Shown: positions 1 through 8,505 of the stretch, one piece after another
Position numbering within the stretch: position 1 is the stretch's first letter
Layout: each line of letters opens with the position of its first letter
Assembly (NCBI RefSeq): GCF_017876795.1
Contig: NZ_JAGIOR010000001.1
Coordinates: forward strand, 1,886,501-1,950,500
From: Rhizobium leguminosarum
Lineage (GTDB): Bacteria; Pseudomonadota; Alphaproteobacteria; Rhizobiales; Rhizobiaceae
Length of the DNA stretch: 64,000 nucleotides
Reading direction: 5' to 3'
The notes under the pieces: model-generated
Databases searched by the model: none
What the model saw: the letters and a program-made list of their open reading frames with translations, nothing else
Told to the model about the DNA's origin: nothing
Position numbers and translations under genes: made by a program

Positions 1-503
1 GCCGGATCGGCAAGGCGTTCGCGCAGCGCTGCCATTTCGGCTTCGGCATGGATGTCGCGTTCTTCAATCGCTCGACCGTCGATCCGGCGGAGGCGGCGCG
101 GTACGGCGCGCGGCAACTGCCGACGATCGAGGACGTGCTGGCGGCCGCGGATTTCGTTTCGTTGCACTGCCCAGGTGGAGCAGAGAACAGGCACCTGATG
201 AATGCGGTGCGGCTTTCGACGATGAAGCCGAATGCTTTTCTCATCAATACGGCGCGCGGTGACGTGGTGGATGAGATGGCGCTGATTGCAGCGCTTGAGG
301 CGGGGACGATTCGTGGCGCCGGGCTTGACGTCTACGAGGCGGAACCTGACGTGCCGGAGGCGCTGCGGCGGATGGAGAACGTTATGGTGCTGCCGCATCT
401 CGGCAGCGCCACGGAAGAGACGCGGATCGCCATGGGCATGAAGGTGGTCGACAACGTGACGGCATTCTTCGAGGGCAGGGACCTGCCGGATCGGGTGGTT
501 TGA
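1..503 (+). CDS. D-2-hydroxyacid dehydrogenase, C-terminal part (5' truncated by window edge)
   Basis: The open frame enters from the left edge (first full codon at base 3) with the end of a Rossmann nucleotide-binding loop (GRIGKAFAQR). Family marks follow in order: the NTARGDVVDE segment with the substrate-binding arginine, the catalytic glutamate in DVYEAEP, and the catalytic histidine in LPHLGSATEETR. This is the NAD(P)-dependent D-isomer 2-hydroxyacid dehydrogenase family, which reduces 2-oxo acids such as glyoxylate or hydroxypyruvate in the cytosol. The substrate cannot be told from this fragment. About 165 residues are visible of a usual 310-330, so roughly the first half lies outside the window. 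The internal ATG at base 48 is not the true start, because the coding signal continues upstream of it. Confidence 0.85.
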   Translation, partial: RIGKAFAQRCHFGFGMDVAFFNRSTVDPAEAARYGARQLPTIEDVLAAADFVSLHCPGGAENRHLMNAVRLSTMKPNAFLINTARGDVVDEMALIAALEAGTIRGAGLDVYEAEPDVPEALRRMENVMVLPHLGSATEETRIAMGMKVVDNVTAFFEGRDLPDRVV

Positions 504-551
504 TGCGGTTGTCGTCGATGGGGCGGCATGGCACAATGCCACAAACATTCG

Positions 552-1469
552 TCACATTTCGTGCAGCACGTGCGTTGCCTTGACGGCTGCTGACGCCCGG
601 TTCTCAACGCCGAGCTTCACGTAGATCTGTTCGAGGTGTTTGTTCACCGTGCGCGCGGACAGTCCCAATATTTCGCCGATGTCGCGGTTAGCCTTGCCTT
701 TGGCGATCCAGAGCAGAACTTCGGATTCGCGCTGGGTGAGCGAGAAGCGCTGGCGCAGTGCCTCGTCGTCGCGCCGCTGGTTGGCGGCGGTCAGGCGGAA
801 CAGATATTCGTCAGGCCCGATTGCGCCGAGGAAGGCGAGCTGCAGCGCCGCCTGGCCGGCATGGGCGATCGAGATGATGCCGTCGCGCACCGCGGCTGCG
901 CGGTCGCGCATCCAGGTGGCGATATGGCGGACGACGATTTCCATGCCGTCGTCGCTGCCCATGGCGGCGTTGACGAGCCGTGTTGCTTGCGGCGTCGACC
1001 AATGGATGGCGCCATCGCCTTTGACGGCCAGCAAATGGCGGCCGGCTGCGTCGAGCGCGACGCGGGCGCTTTGGGCCGAGCGAGCATTGCGCAGATGGAC
1101 ACGAATGCGTGCGCGCAGTTCGTCGATATTGATCGGCTTGCTGAGATAGTCGACGCCGCCCGATTCCAGCGCGTGCACGACATGCTCGGTCTCGGTCAGA
1201 CCGGTCATGAAGATGACGGGCACCTGCGCCATCGCGGCATTCGCCTTCAGCCGGCGGCAGGTCTCGAAGCCATCCATGGCGGGCATGACGGCGTCGAGCA
1301 GGATGAGATCGGGGGTGATGCGCTCGACGATGCCAAGGGCCGCGGTGCCTGACGTGGCGATCAGCACGGAAAAGCCGGATTGTTCGAGCGCGTCGGTCAG
1401 GAAGCCGAGCGCTTCGGGCGAGTCGTCGACGAGCAGAACGATGTCGCGGGGGAGGGCCGGCTCAGCCAA
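552..1469 (-). CDS. Response regulator, receiver plus LuxR-type HTH
   Basis: This 305-residue protein has an N-terminal receiver domain (residues about 9-125). The acidic pair is at D15-D16 and the phospho-acceptor is Asp59 in LILLDAVMPAMDG. The C-terminal LuxR/FixJ DNA-binding domain (about 240-300) contains LTQRESEVLLWIAKGKANRD. The middle part (130-235) matches no domain I recognise. The start codon overlaps the end of the upstream hybrid kinase by 8 bases, so the two are co-translated, and this is almost surely the kinase's output regulator. The DNA target is unknown. The divergent phosphatase gene and the nearby urea genes are possible targets by position only. Confidence 0.9.
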   Translation of the reverse strand: MAEPALPRDIVLLVDDSPEALGFLTDALEQSGFSVLIATSGTAALGIVERITPDLILLDAVMPAMDGFETCRRLKANAAMAQVPVIFMTGLTETEHVVHALESGGVDYLSKPINIDELRARIRVHLRNARSAQSARVALDAAGRHLLAVKGDGAIHWSTPQATRLVNAAMGSDDGMEIVVRHIATWMRDRAAAVRDGIISIAHAGQAALQLAFLGAIGPDEYLFRLTAANQRRDDEALRQRFSLTQRESEVLLWIAKGKANRDIGEILGLSARTVNKHLEQIYVKLGVENRASAAVKATHVLHEM

Positions 1470-4400
1470 TGGATTCCACCTTTTCGTCGAAGTCGTGCAG
1501 GAAGGTCATGAAGCCGGCGAGATCGAAGGCGGCGACATAGGCGTAGAGTTTCTCGGTGAATGGCTGATTTGCCTCCACCTTGGCAAGGTCCGAAAGCTTG
1601 GCTTCAATGCCTCTGATATAGCCGATCTCACCGAGCCGCAGCAATTCCTGCACATGGGCAGCACCTGGGCTCAGCATCGGCGCTTGGGGCTTAACAGGAA
1701 TTGCGGGCGCGGCGTCGGCATAGACCCATTTCAGCCCAAGATGCAAAGCGAGTTTGTCGCGGAGCTGGCGGATGTCGACCGGCTTGCCGATCGCATCATT
1801 GTGGCTGTCGTCACTGTCGCTGAGAACGGCGGCATCACCGATATTGGCCGAAAGCATCAACACCGGCGCTGTCTGGCCGGCCTCGCGCAGACGCGAGACG
1901 AGCTGCCAGCCGTTCATGCCGGGCATCAGGATATCGACGAGGAAGAGGTCTGGCATGATGCCCTCGATCAGCGTCAGGCATTCGGTGCCGCCCGCCGCCG
2001 TCAGCACGATGAAATTGAGGGGTGCCAGGATTTCGCGCATCATCTCGCGATGGTCTTCGTTATCGTCGACGATAACGAGCGTACGGCGCGGGCCGTCATA
2101 GCCGGCGATGCGCTTCTCCTGCGGCGCGGCGGCCACGGCGCGCATGACGGCCGACAGCATCAGCCGGACGCGGAAGGTCGAGCCCTCGTCCTTGACGCTC
2201 GAAACCGAAATCTCGCCGCCGAGCGTGTTGGTCAGAAGCCGGGTGATGGTGAGGCCGAGGCCGAGGCCCGGCATCGGCCGCACGCTTTCGGCCTCGCCGC
2301 GCTGGAAGGGTTCGTAGATGCGGGGCAGATCCTGCTCGGTGATGCCGCGGCCGGTATCGGCAACGGTGAAGGTCGCCACCTGGCTGCGATAGCCGACGTC
2401 GAAGGTGACGGTGCCTTCGTCGGTGAACTTGATGGCATTGGAGAGCAGGTTGACGAGGATCTGACGCAGCCGCTTTTCATCGGTGCGGACGAATTGCGGC
2501 AAGGCCGGCGAGCGATCGTGGATGAAGATGAGGCCTTTTGCCTGCGCCTGCGGGCGGAACATGTCGATGATCTGGTCGAGGAAATCCTGGATGTTGATCT
2601 CATTGGAATAGACCTGTAGGCGGCCGGCCTCGATCTTGGAAATATCGAGCAGGCCGTCGATCAGCCCGGAAAGGTGTTCGGCGCTGCGGCGGATGACCTT
2701 GATCGAGGATTGGCGTGGCGCCGGGATGGTCTCGTCGCGCTCAAGGATCTGGGCATAGCCGAGCACGGCGTTGAGCGGCGTGCGCAGTTCGTGGCTCAAG
2801 CCCACGACGTAGCGGCTCTTGGCGCGGTTGGCGGCCTCGGCCGTCTCCTTGGCGTTCTGCAAGGCGGTGTCGGTCTTCTTGTGGGCGGCGATCTCTTTGA
2901 GCAGCAGGGTGTTCTGGCGCGAGGATTCCTCCTCGGCGACGACGCGGCTGTCATGGGCGAGCACATAGAACCAGCAAACGACCCCTGATATCACCGAGAA
3001 GACGAAGAAGACGATGAGGATGGTGCGGTTGACGACCTCGGCCGTCGCAGGCGAGGCGGCGGCGACCTGATGGGCGATCATCGCCAGGATTGCGCCGATG
3101 GCGGTCAAGGCCAGCACGACGGCGATGCCGTAGCGGCCGAGGCGCGTCGTCAGCTTCCCCAGAATGGCGTCGGGCAGCAGCACTTTGGCGACGGTGCCGA
3201 CCTGCGCGTTGAAACGGGCGGCCGGCTTGCACATGTCGTGGCAGCGGCTGTCGAGCGAGCAGCAAAGCGAGCAGATCGGTGCGGCATAGGCCGGACACCA
3301 GGCCATATCCTCCGGCTCGAACGGGTGTTCGCAGACCGAGCAGGTGATGTTCGTCAGGTTCTTCCAGCTGTGGCGCGGCTTGCGGGCGAGGTAAAACTTG
3401 CCTTTTGTCGCCCAGGCGAGCACCGGCGAGGCGATCAGTGCGATGACGAGAGTGATATAGGGAGCGAGCGAGGCGGCGATCGCTCCGAAGGCACCGAAAT
3501 GGGCAATCAGCGACACCGTCGCCGACAGCGTCATGGCGCCGAGGCCGACCGGGTTGATGTCATAGAGATGGGCACGCTTGAACTCGATGCCGGGTGGAGC
3601 GAGGCCAAGCGGCTTGTTGATGAAAAGATCGGCGGAGATCGTGCAGAGCCAGGCCATGGCGATGATCGAGAAGATGCCGAGCGTCTCCTCCAGCAGCCGG
3701 TAGATGCCAAGCTCCATCAAAAGCAAGGCGATCGCGACGTTGAAGACCAGCCAGATGACACGGCCAGGATGGCTATGGGTCAGTCGCGAGAAGAAATTCG
3801 ACCAGGCGAGCGAGCCGGCATAGGCATTCATCACGTTGATCTTCAGCTGCGAAATGACGACGAAGGCGGCCATCAACAGCAGCGCAGCATTGTGCCAGGG
3901 GACCATGTAGCCGAAAGCGGTGAGATACATCTGGGCCGGGTCCGCGGCACGATCAAGCGGCACGCCCGAGGCGAAGGTCAGCACGACGAGGAAGGAGCCG
4001 GCAAGCAGTTTCGGCGCGCCGATAATGACCCAGCCGGGTCCGGCGAGAAAAACAGCCAGGCGATGGCGCCACTTGCGCTGCGGGTCCGGCGGCAGGAAAC
4101 GCAGGAAGTCGGCCTGTTCGCCGATCTGCGACATCAGCGCCAGGATGACGGCAGAGGCAGCGCCGAACTCCACCAGATCGAAATCCGCGATGGTGCCGGG
4201 CGGGCCGGAGGCATGACGGATGCCGGCAAAGGCGCGCCAGAGATCGAACTTTTCCCAGTCCAAAAATGCGATGAAGATGAAGGGCAGGATATTCAGCACG
4301 ATCCAGAAGGGCTGGGTTATCAGCTGGAACTTGCTGATCAGCCGCACGCCATGCGTCACCAGCGGGATCACCATGACGGCGCTGAGGATGTAGCCGATCC

Positions 4401-4848
4401 AGAGCGGGATGCCGAGGGTGAGCTCCAGCGCGCCGGACATGATCGAAGCCTCGATCGCAAACAGCATGAAGGTGAAACTCGCATAGATCAGCGAGGTGAT
4501 GGTCGAGCCAATATAGCCGAAGCCGGCGCCGCGCGTCAGAAGATCGATGTCGACGCCGTGGCGGATGGCGTAGCGACTGATCGGCAGGCCGATCGCCAGC
4601 ATGGCGATGCTTGCGACGATAATAGCATAAAAGGCGTTGGTGGTGCCGTAGGAGAGGGTGATCGCGCCGCCGATCGCCTCGAGCGCCAGGAAGGAGATCG
4701 CGCCGATTGCCGTCTGCGAGATGCGTTGCGAAGAGAAATGGCGGGCGCTCTTTGCGGTGAAGCGCAGCGCATAATCTTCCAGCGTCTGGTTGGCGACCCA
4801 GCGATTGTATTCGCGTCTCACCGGAATGATGCGTTGGCGCGCTGCCAT
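1462..4848 (-). CDS. Hybrid sensor histidine kinase with an NCS1-type permease sensor domain
   Basis: This 1128-residue membrane protein has four parts. Residues about 1-490 look like a complete NCS1 (purine/cytosine/hydantoin) permease with about 12 membrane segments. A cysteine-rich stretch at residues 503-540 has eight Cys, including two CxxC pairs, and may bind zinc. A further pair of membrane segments lies around 560-640. The kinase core has phospho-acceptor His686 in SHELRTPLN, an N box (LVNLLSNAIKFT) and G boxes (VADTGRGI, GLGLGLTI). A C-terminal receiver has Asp972 in LFLVDILMPGMNG. Fusion of a transporter to a kinase is known for CbrA, which carries a sodium/solute symporter, so the permease half probably senses or takes up the ligand. 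A nitrogenous base or hydantoin-like ligand is inferred from the domain only. Its partner regulator overlaps its 3' end. Confidence 0.9.
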   Translation of the reverse strand: MAARQRIIPVRREYNRWVANQTLEDYALRFTAKSARHFSSQRISQTAIGAISFLALEAIGGAITLSYGTTNAFYAIIVASIAMLAIGLPISRYAIRHGVDIDLLTRGAGFGYIGSTITSLIYASFTFMLFAIEASIMSGALELTLGIPLWIGYILSAVMVIPLVTHGVRLISKFQLITQPFWIVLNILPFIFIAFLDWEKFDLWRAFAGIRHASGPPGTIADFDLVEFGAASAVILALMSQIGEQADFLRFLPPDPQRKWRHRLAVFLAGPGWVIIGAPKLLAGSFLVVLTFASGVPLDRAADPAQMYLTAFGYMVPWHNAALLLMAAFVVISQLKINVMNAYAGSLAWSNFFSRLTHSHPGRVIWLVFNVAIALLLMELGIYRLLEETLGIFSIIAMAWLCTISADLFINKPLGLAPPGIEFKRAHLYDINPVGLGAMTLSATVSLIAHFGAFGAIAASLAPYITLVIALIASPVLAWATKGKFYLARKPRHSWKNLTNITCSVCEHPFEPEDMAWCPAYAAPICSLCCSLDSRCHDMCKPAARFNAQVGTVAKVLLPDAILGKLTTRLGRYGIAVVLALTAIGAILAMIAHQVAAASPATAEVVNRTILIVFFVFSVISGVVCWFYVLAHDSRVVAEEESSRQNTLLLKEIAAHKKTDTALQNAKETAEAANRAKSRYVVGLSHELRTPLNAVLGYAQILERDETIPAPRQSSIKVIRRSAEHLSGLIDGLLDISKIEAGRLQVYSNEINIQDFLDQIIDMFRPQAQAKGLIFIHDRSPALPQFVRTDEKRLRQILVNLLSNAIKFTDEGTVTFDVGYRSQVATFTVADTGRGITEQDLPRIYEPFQRGEAESVRPMPGLGLGLTITRLLTNTLGGEISVSSVKDEGSTFRVRLMLSAVMRAVAAAPQEKRIAGYDGPRRTLVIVDDNEDHREMMREILAPLNFIVLTAAGGTECLTLIEGIMPDLFLVDILMPGMNGWQLVSRLREAGQTAPVLMLSANIGDAAVLSDSDDSHNDAIGKPVDIRQLRDKLALHLGLKWVYADAAPAIPVKPQAPMLSPGAAHVQELLRLGEIGYIRGIEAKLSDLAKVEANQPFTEKLYAYVAAFDLAGFMTFLHDFDEKVESIG

Positions 4849-5025
4849 GTCTTCCTTTCAGCATTCCGGTTGGGCTCATCGACTTCCAGCGAGTTTTGGC
4901 GGGATAAAGCGGAAAGGCAAGAGGCGGACGCCGGGTGGTTCACAGAATGGCAATATTTTTGAAATCGATCTGTCACACAAGAGCTCTAACTCTCCCCGCG
5001 TTCGTTCAACCATTTCGGGTATCCC

Positions 5026-6909
5026 ATGTCTGCTTTAAGCCTTTGCCGCCTGAGCACCGCCCTCGTCTGCCTTGTTGCCATCGTGCCATCCTTTGCCAGC
5101 GCCGAGCAGGCCACGGCGGCGAAAGCGCCCTATGCGGAAGCCGGAAACACCAACAAGCGCGGGGACGCCTGCTTCTCGACGGTGGACACCAACGCCGCCG
5201 TTCACCTCCTCTCCGGCTTCCTTGAAATCTGGACCCCGCGCACGCCGTTCGTCGATGCGGGCGTCGAAGCCCCGGCCAAGGACAATTGCCCGGCAGTCGC
5301 CAAGACGGATTGGGATGGCATTCCCTCCAGCAAGACCGACGGCCATATCGTCAACCAGGCCGTCCATGACGCCAACATCGCCTATGTCGTCAATGCGACG
5401 CGGGCGCGGACGGCCGATCAGGCGGTGGCCGCCTATCTCGATGACCGGCGCGGCAAGAATGCCAGCATCGTCGATGGCCTCGGTCCGCTGACGGATGCCT
5501 GGAAGGCCGGCTCGAAGCAGACCACCACGATCACCGAAGTGGCGGCTGATGCGACGACAGTCAAATATGACGACAAGGGCAACAATCGCGGCGCCGGCAG
5601 CAAGCCGGATACGGAAAACAAGACCGATGCAAACCCGGACATGGGCCTTGCTATCGATTTCATCAACGCCGCAAGCGGTGACGGCTCGACGGAACCTGCC
5701 AAGCGCTATTTCAAATATGGCCGTCCCTATCGCTGGAGCCAGGACGTGTCGGTCGTCCCGACCCTGGTGCCCGCCAAGAGCGGCAAGCCGGTCGAGGACG
5801 GCGGATTCCCGAGCGGCCATACGGCGGAAGCCTGGCGGGATGCGCTTGCGATGGCCTATCTCGTACCGCAGCGCTTTCAGGAAATGATCACGCGTGCCAG
5901 CGAACTGGGCGAGGACCGTATCCTTGCCGGCATGCACTCTCCTCTCGACGTGATGGGTGGCCGGATGCTCGGCACCGCAACGGTCGTCTACAATCTGAAC
6001 AAAGCCGACAATGCCGCGCTGAAGAGCGACGCTTACGCCCAGGCGCAGGCATGGCTCATCGCCAAATCCGGCGTTGCCGATGCGGGTGCGCTCGAAGTCG
6101 CCGCGGACCGTTTTGCCGATCATGACGCCAATCGCGCTTACGTGCTGCAGCGCCTGAGCTACGGAATGCCGACGATCCACGCGACCGATCAGCCGGCTCG
6201 CGTGCCGCAGGGTGCTGAAGCGCTTCTCGAAACGCGTCTGCCCTATCTCGACGGTGAGCAGCGCCGCGACGTGCTGAAGACGACGGAGATCGCCTCGGGT
6301 TATCCGCTCATCGACGATGCGGAAGGTTACGGCCGTCTCAACCTGTTTGCCGCCGCCGACGGTTACGGTGCCTTCGAGCAGGATGTCACCGTGACGATGG
6401 ACGCGGCAAAGGGCGGCTTCAATTCGATCGATACCTGGCGCAACGACATCACCGGCAACGGCAGGCTGGTAAAGCGCGGCAGCGGCATTCTCGGGCTGTC
6501 GGGCGCCAACAGCTACGCCGGCGGCACCGTGCTCGAAGACGGTGGGCTGGTGGCCGTATCGCCCTCGGCCCTCGGTGCCGGCGCCCTGACGGTCAATGGC
6601 GGTTCGCTCGTCGTGGCGGCAGACAAGCCTTTGGGCGTAGGCGGAAACTATCAGCAGCTCGCCCATGCGACGGTAAAGCTGGCGCTCGGCGCGAACGGCG
6701 CCGGCACGCTGGCCGTCGAGGGCAAGGCGGCGCTCGCCGGCGATCTCGACGTGACGCTTGCCGATGGCTTTACCCCCACACCCGGAACGAAGATCGAGAT
6801 CTTGAAGGCGGGTAGTGTCGTCGGCACCTTCGGCAAGGTCACCGTTTCCGACCACAAGGCCAGCCTCTCTTACGGCCCGACAGCCGTCATCTTGACGATC
6901 GACGGATAG
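5026..6909 (+). CDS. Secreted PAP2-family acid phosphatase with C-terminal autotransporter-type beta repeats
   Basis: This 627-residue protein starts with a signal peptide (residues 1-26, ending in ASA). It contains the full PAP2 / class A acid phosphatase signature: K226-x6-R233-P234, PSGH ending at catalytic His265, and R298-x5-H304-x3-D308. It should therefore hydrolyse phosphomonoesters outside the inner membrane. From about residue 480 the sequence changes to glycine-rich beta-strand repeats (GGTVLEDGGLVAVS and similar) like those in autotransporter passenger domains. No beta-barrel translocator follows, so it is not a complete autotransporter. At 627 residues it is much longer than ordinary PhoN-type enzymes (about 250). 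It is transcribed away from the kinase gene. A terminator hairpin follows at 6931-6955. Confidence 0.85.
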   Translation: MSALSLCRLSTALVCLVAIVPSFASAEQATAAKAPYAEAGNTNKRGDACFSTVDTNAAVHLLSGFLEIWTPRTPFVDAGVEAPAKDNCPAVAKTDWDGIPSSKTDGHIVNQAVHDANIAYVVNATRARTADQAVAAYLDDRRGKNASIVDGLGPLTDAWKAGSKQTTTITEVAADATTVKYDDKGNNRGAGSKPDTENKTDANPDMGLAIDFINAASGDGSTEPAKRYFKYGRPYRWSQDVSVVPTLVPAKSGKPVEDGGFPSGHTAEAWRDALAMAYLVPQRFQEMITRASELGEDRILAGMHSPLDVMGGRMLGTATVVYNLNKADNAALKSDAYAQAQAWLIAKSGVADAGALEVAADRFADHDANRAYVLQRLSYGMPTIHATDQPARVPQGAEALLETRLPYLDGEQRRDVLKTTEIASGYPLIDDAEGYGRLNLFAAADGYGAFEQDVTVTMDAAKGGFNSIDTWRNDITGNGRLVKRGSGILGLSGANSYAGGTVLEDGGLVAVSPSALGAGALTVNGGSLVVAADKPLGVGGNYQQLAHATVKLALGANGAGTLAVEGKAALAGDLDVTLADGFTPTPGTKIEILKAGSVVGTFGKVTVSDHKASLSYGPTAVILTIDG

Positions 6910-6930
6910 TTCTTCCCATAGAACCGACAG

Positions 6931-6955
6931 GGCATCTCCCGCTGCGGGGGATGCC
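6931..6955 (+). terminator. Rho-independent terminator after the acid phosphatase gene
   Basis: GGCATC-CCC pairs with GGG-GATGCC around a short loop, about 20 bases after the phosphatase stop. A T-rich stretch (CTTTCTT) follows. It separates the phosphatase from the urea-uptake operon. Confidence 0.6.
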
Positions 6956-7097
6956 GCTTTCTTCGATGTGCCCGTTTGCCCCTGCGCCTACGTCATTTTG
7001 CGTATGTGTTTTTGCGATGCAGCACCCGATAGTCCCCTCGGCAACAGTTAAATTCCGTTTCCGGCCTGTTGCGGAACAAGAAGAGGGGCTCAACCAG

Positions 7098-8390
7098 ATG
7101 AATCTCAGATCCACGATCACCGGCGCTGCGCTTGGTGCCGTCATGGCGGCATCAGCCGCTTTCCACGGCGCGGTTGCCGCCGAGGACACGATTAAAGTCG
7201 GCGTATTGCATTCGCTTTCCGGCACGATGGCGATTTCCGAAACCACGCTGAAAGACGCCATGTTGATGCTCATCGACGAGCAGAACAAGAAAGGCGGCCT
7301 TCTCGGCAAGAAGCTCGAGGCCGTCGTCGTCGATCCGGCTTCCGACTGGCCGCTGTTTGCCGAAAAGGCCCGCGAGCTGATCCAGAAGGACAAGGTTGCC
7401 GCCGTCTTCGGTTGCTGGACGTCCTCGTCGCGCAAGTCCGTTCTGCCGGTATTCGAAGAGCTGAATTCGCTGCTCTTCTACCCCGTGCAGTATGAGGGCG
7501 AAGAATCCTCGCGCAACATCTTCTACACCGGTGCTGCTCCGAACCAGCAGGCAATTCCGGCTGTCGATTACCTGATGGAAAAAGAAGGCGTCAAGCGCTT
7601 CGTACTCGAAGGTACCGATTACGTCTATCCGCGCACGACCAACAAGATTCTCGAGGCATACCTGATTTCGAAGGGTATTCCGAAAGAAGACATCATGACG
7701 AACTACACGCCGTTCGGCTTCTCCGACTGGCAGACCGAAGTTTCCAAGATCAAGGAATTCGGTTCGGCCGGCAAGAAGACCGCCGTCGTCTCGACGATCA
7801 ACGGCGACGCCAACGTTCCGTTCTACAAGGAACTGGGCAACAAGGGCATCAAGGCAACCGACATTCCCGTCGTCGCCTTCTCGGTTGGCGAAGAAGAACT
7901 TGCCGGTCTCGACACCAAGCCGCTTGTCGGCCATCTCGCTGCCTGGAACTATTTCGAGTCTGTGGAAAGCCCGGCCAACAAGAAGTTCATCAAGGACTGG
8001 CACGCTTACACCAAGAACGACAAGCGCGTGACGAACGACCCGATGGAAGCTGCGTATATCGGCTTCAACGCATGGGTTAAGGCCGTCCAGGCTGCCGGCA
8101 CGACCGATACCGACAAGGTTCTCGACTCCATTATCGGCGTCAGCGTTCCAAACCTCTCCGGCGGTTATGCGACCGTCATGCCGAACCACCACATCACCAA
8201 GCCCGTGCTGATCGGTGAAATCCAGGCCAACGGCCAGTTCGAAATCGTCCAGCAGACACCCGCCGTCGTCGGCGACGAATGGTCGGATTACCTGCCTGAT
8301 TCCAAGGACCTGATTTCCGATTGGCGCAAGCCGATGTCCTGCGGCAACTTCAACGTCGCCACCGGCAAGTGCGGCGGCAAGGGTTCCTGA
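7098..8390 (+). CDS. urtA: Urea ABC transporter substrate-binding protein UrtA
   Basis: This is a periplasmic urea-binding protein of the branched-chain amino acid (LivJ-like) binding family, which delivers urea to UrtBC. The start at 7098 is chosen because a purine-rich ribosome site (AGAGGGG) lies just upstream and the next residues form a signal peptide (MNLRSTITGAALGAVMAA, cleavage near residue 28). The frame is open upstream to 6951 but that part has no protein-like character. The mature protein begins EDTIKVGVLHSLSGTMAISE, typical of UrtA. Its 430 residues match the family length. It heads the urtABCDE-ureDAB operon, so uptake and hydrolysis genes are adjacent. The 140 bases upstream must hold the promoter; I could not identify a convincing sigma-54 or NtrC site in them. 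Confidence 0.96.
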   Translation: MNLRSTITGAALGAVMAASAAFHGAVAAEDTIKVGVLHSLSGTMAISETTLKDAMLMLIDEQNKKGGLLGKKLEAVVVDPASDWPLFAEKARELIQKDKVAAVFGCWTSSSRKSVLPVFEELNSLLFYPVQYEGEESSRNIFYTGAAPNQQAIPAVDYLMEKEGVKRFVLEGTDYVYPRTTNKILEAYLISKGIPKEDIMTNYTPFGFSDWQTEVSKIKEFGSAGKKTAVVSTINGDANVPFYKELGNKGIKATDIPVVAFSVGEEELAGLDTKPLVGHLAAWNYFESVESPANKKFIKDWHAYTKNDKRVTNDPMEAAYIGFNAWVKAVQAAGTTDTDKVLDSIIGVSVPNLSGGYATVMPNHHITKPVLIGEIQANGQFEIVQQTPAVVGDEWSDYLPDSKDLISDWRKPMSCGNFNVATGKCGGKGS

Positions 8391-8421
8391 GTACGACCCC
8401 GATCAGATGATTGCCTGAAGA

Positions 8422-8451
8422 CTTCCGTCCGGGTTTGATCCCGGGCGGAAG
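8422..8451 (+). promoter_or_regulatory. Stem-loop between urtA and urtB
   Basis: CTTCCGTCCGGG pairs with CCCGGGCGGAAG across a 6-base loop, with one G-T pair. No T-run follows, so this is not a plain terminator. Hairpins in this place, after a binding-protein gene and before the permease genes, are commonly taken to stabilise the upstream mRNA or reduce downstream expression, so that more binding protein is made than membrane subunits. Confidence 0.5.
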
Positions 8452-8505
8452 CTCCGTCCCAGCGATCGCGCCGCGAGGCCAACACTATCCAGGGCGAGAA
8501 AGCCG

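Noticed and set aside
3070..4962. 630-residue open frame opposite the hybrid kinase
   Set aside because: It is the antisense of a strong coding gene. Its composition (Gly, Arg, Asp, Gln-rich, no domains) is that of a GC-bias shadow.
5035..6855. 606-residue minus-strand frame opposite the acid phosphatase
   Set aside because: Shadow of the phosphatase gene; Arg/Gly/His-rich without any motif, no ribosome site.
6956..7097. Possible sigma-54/NtrC promoter before urtA
   Set aside because: Nitrogen control would be expected, but no GG-N10-GC box with proper flanks nor an NtrC dyad could be found by eye.
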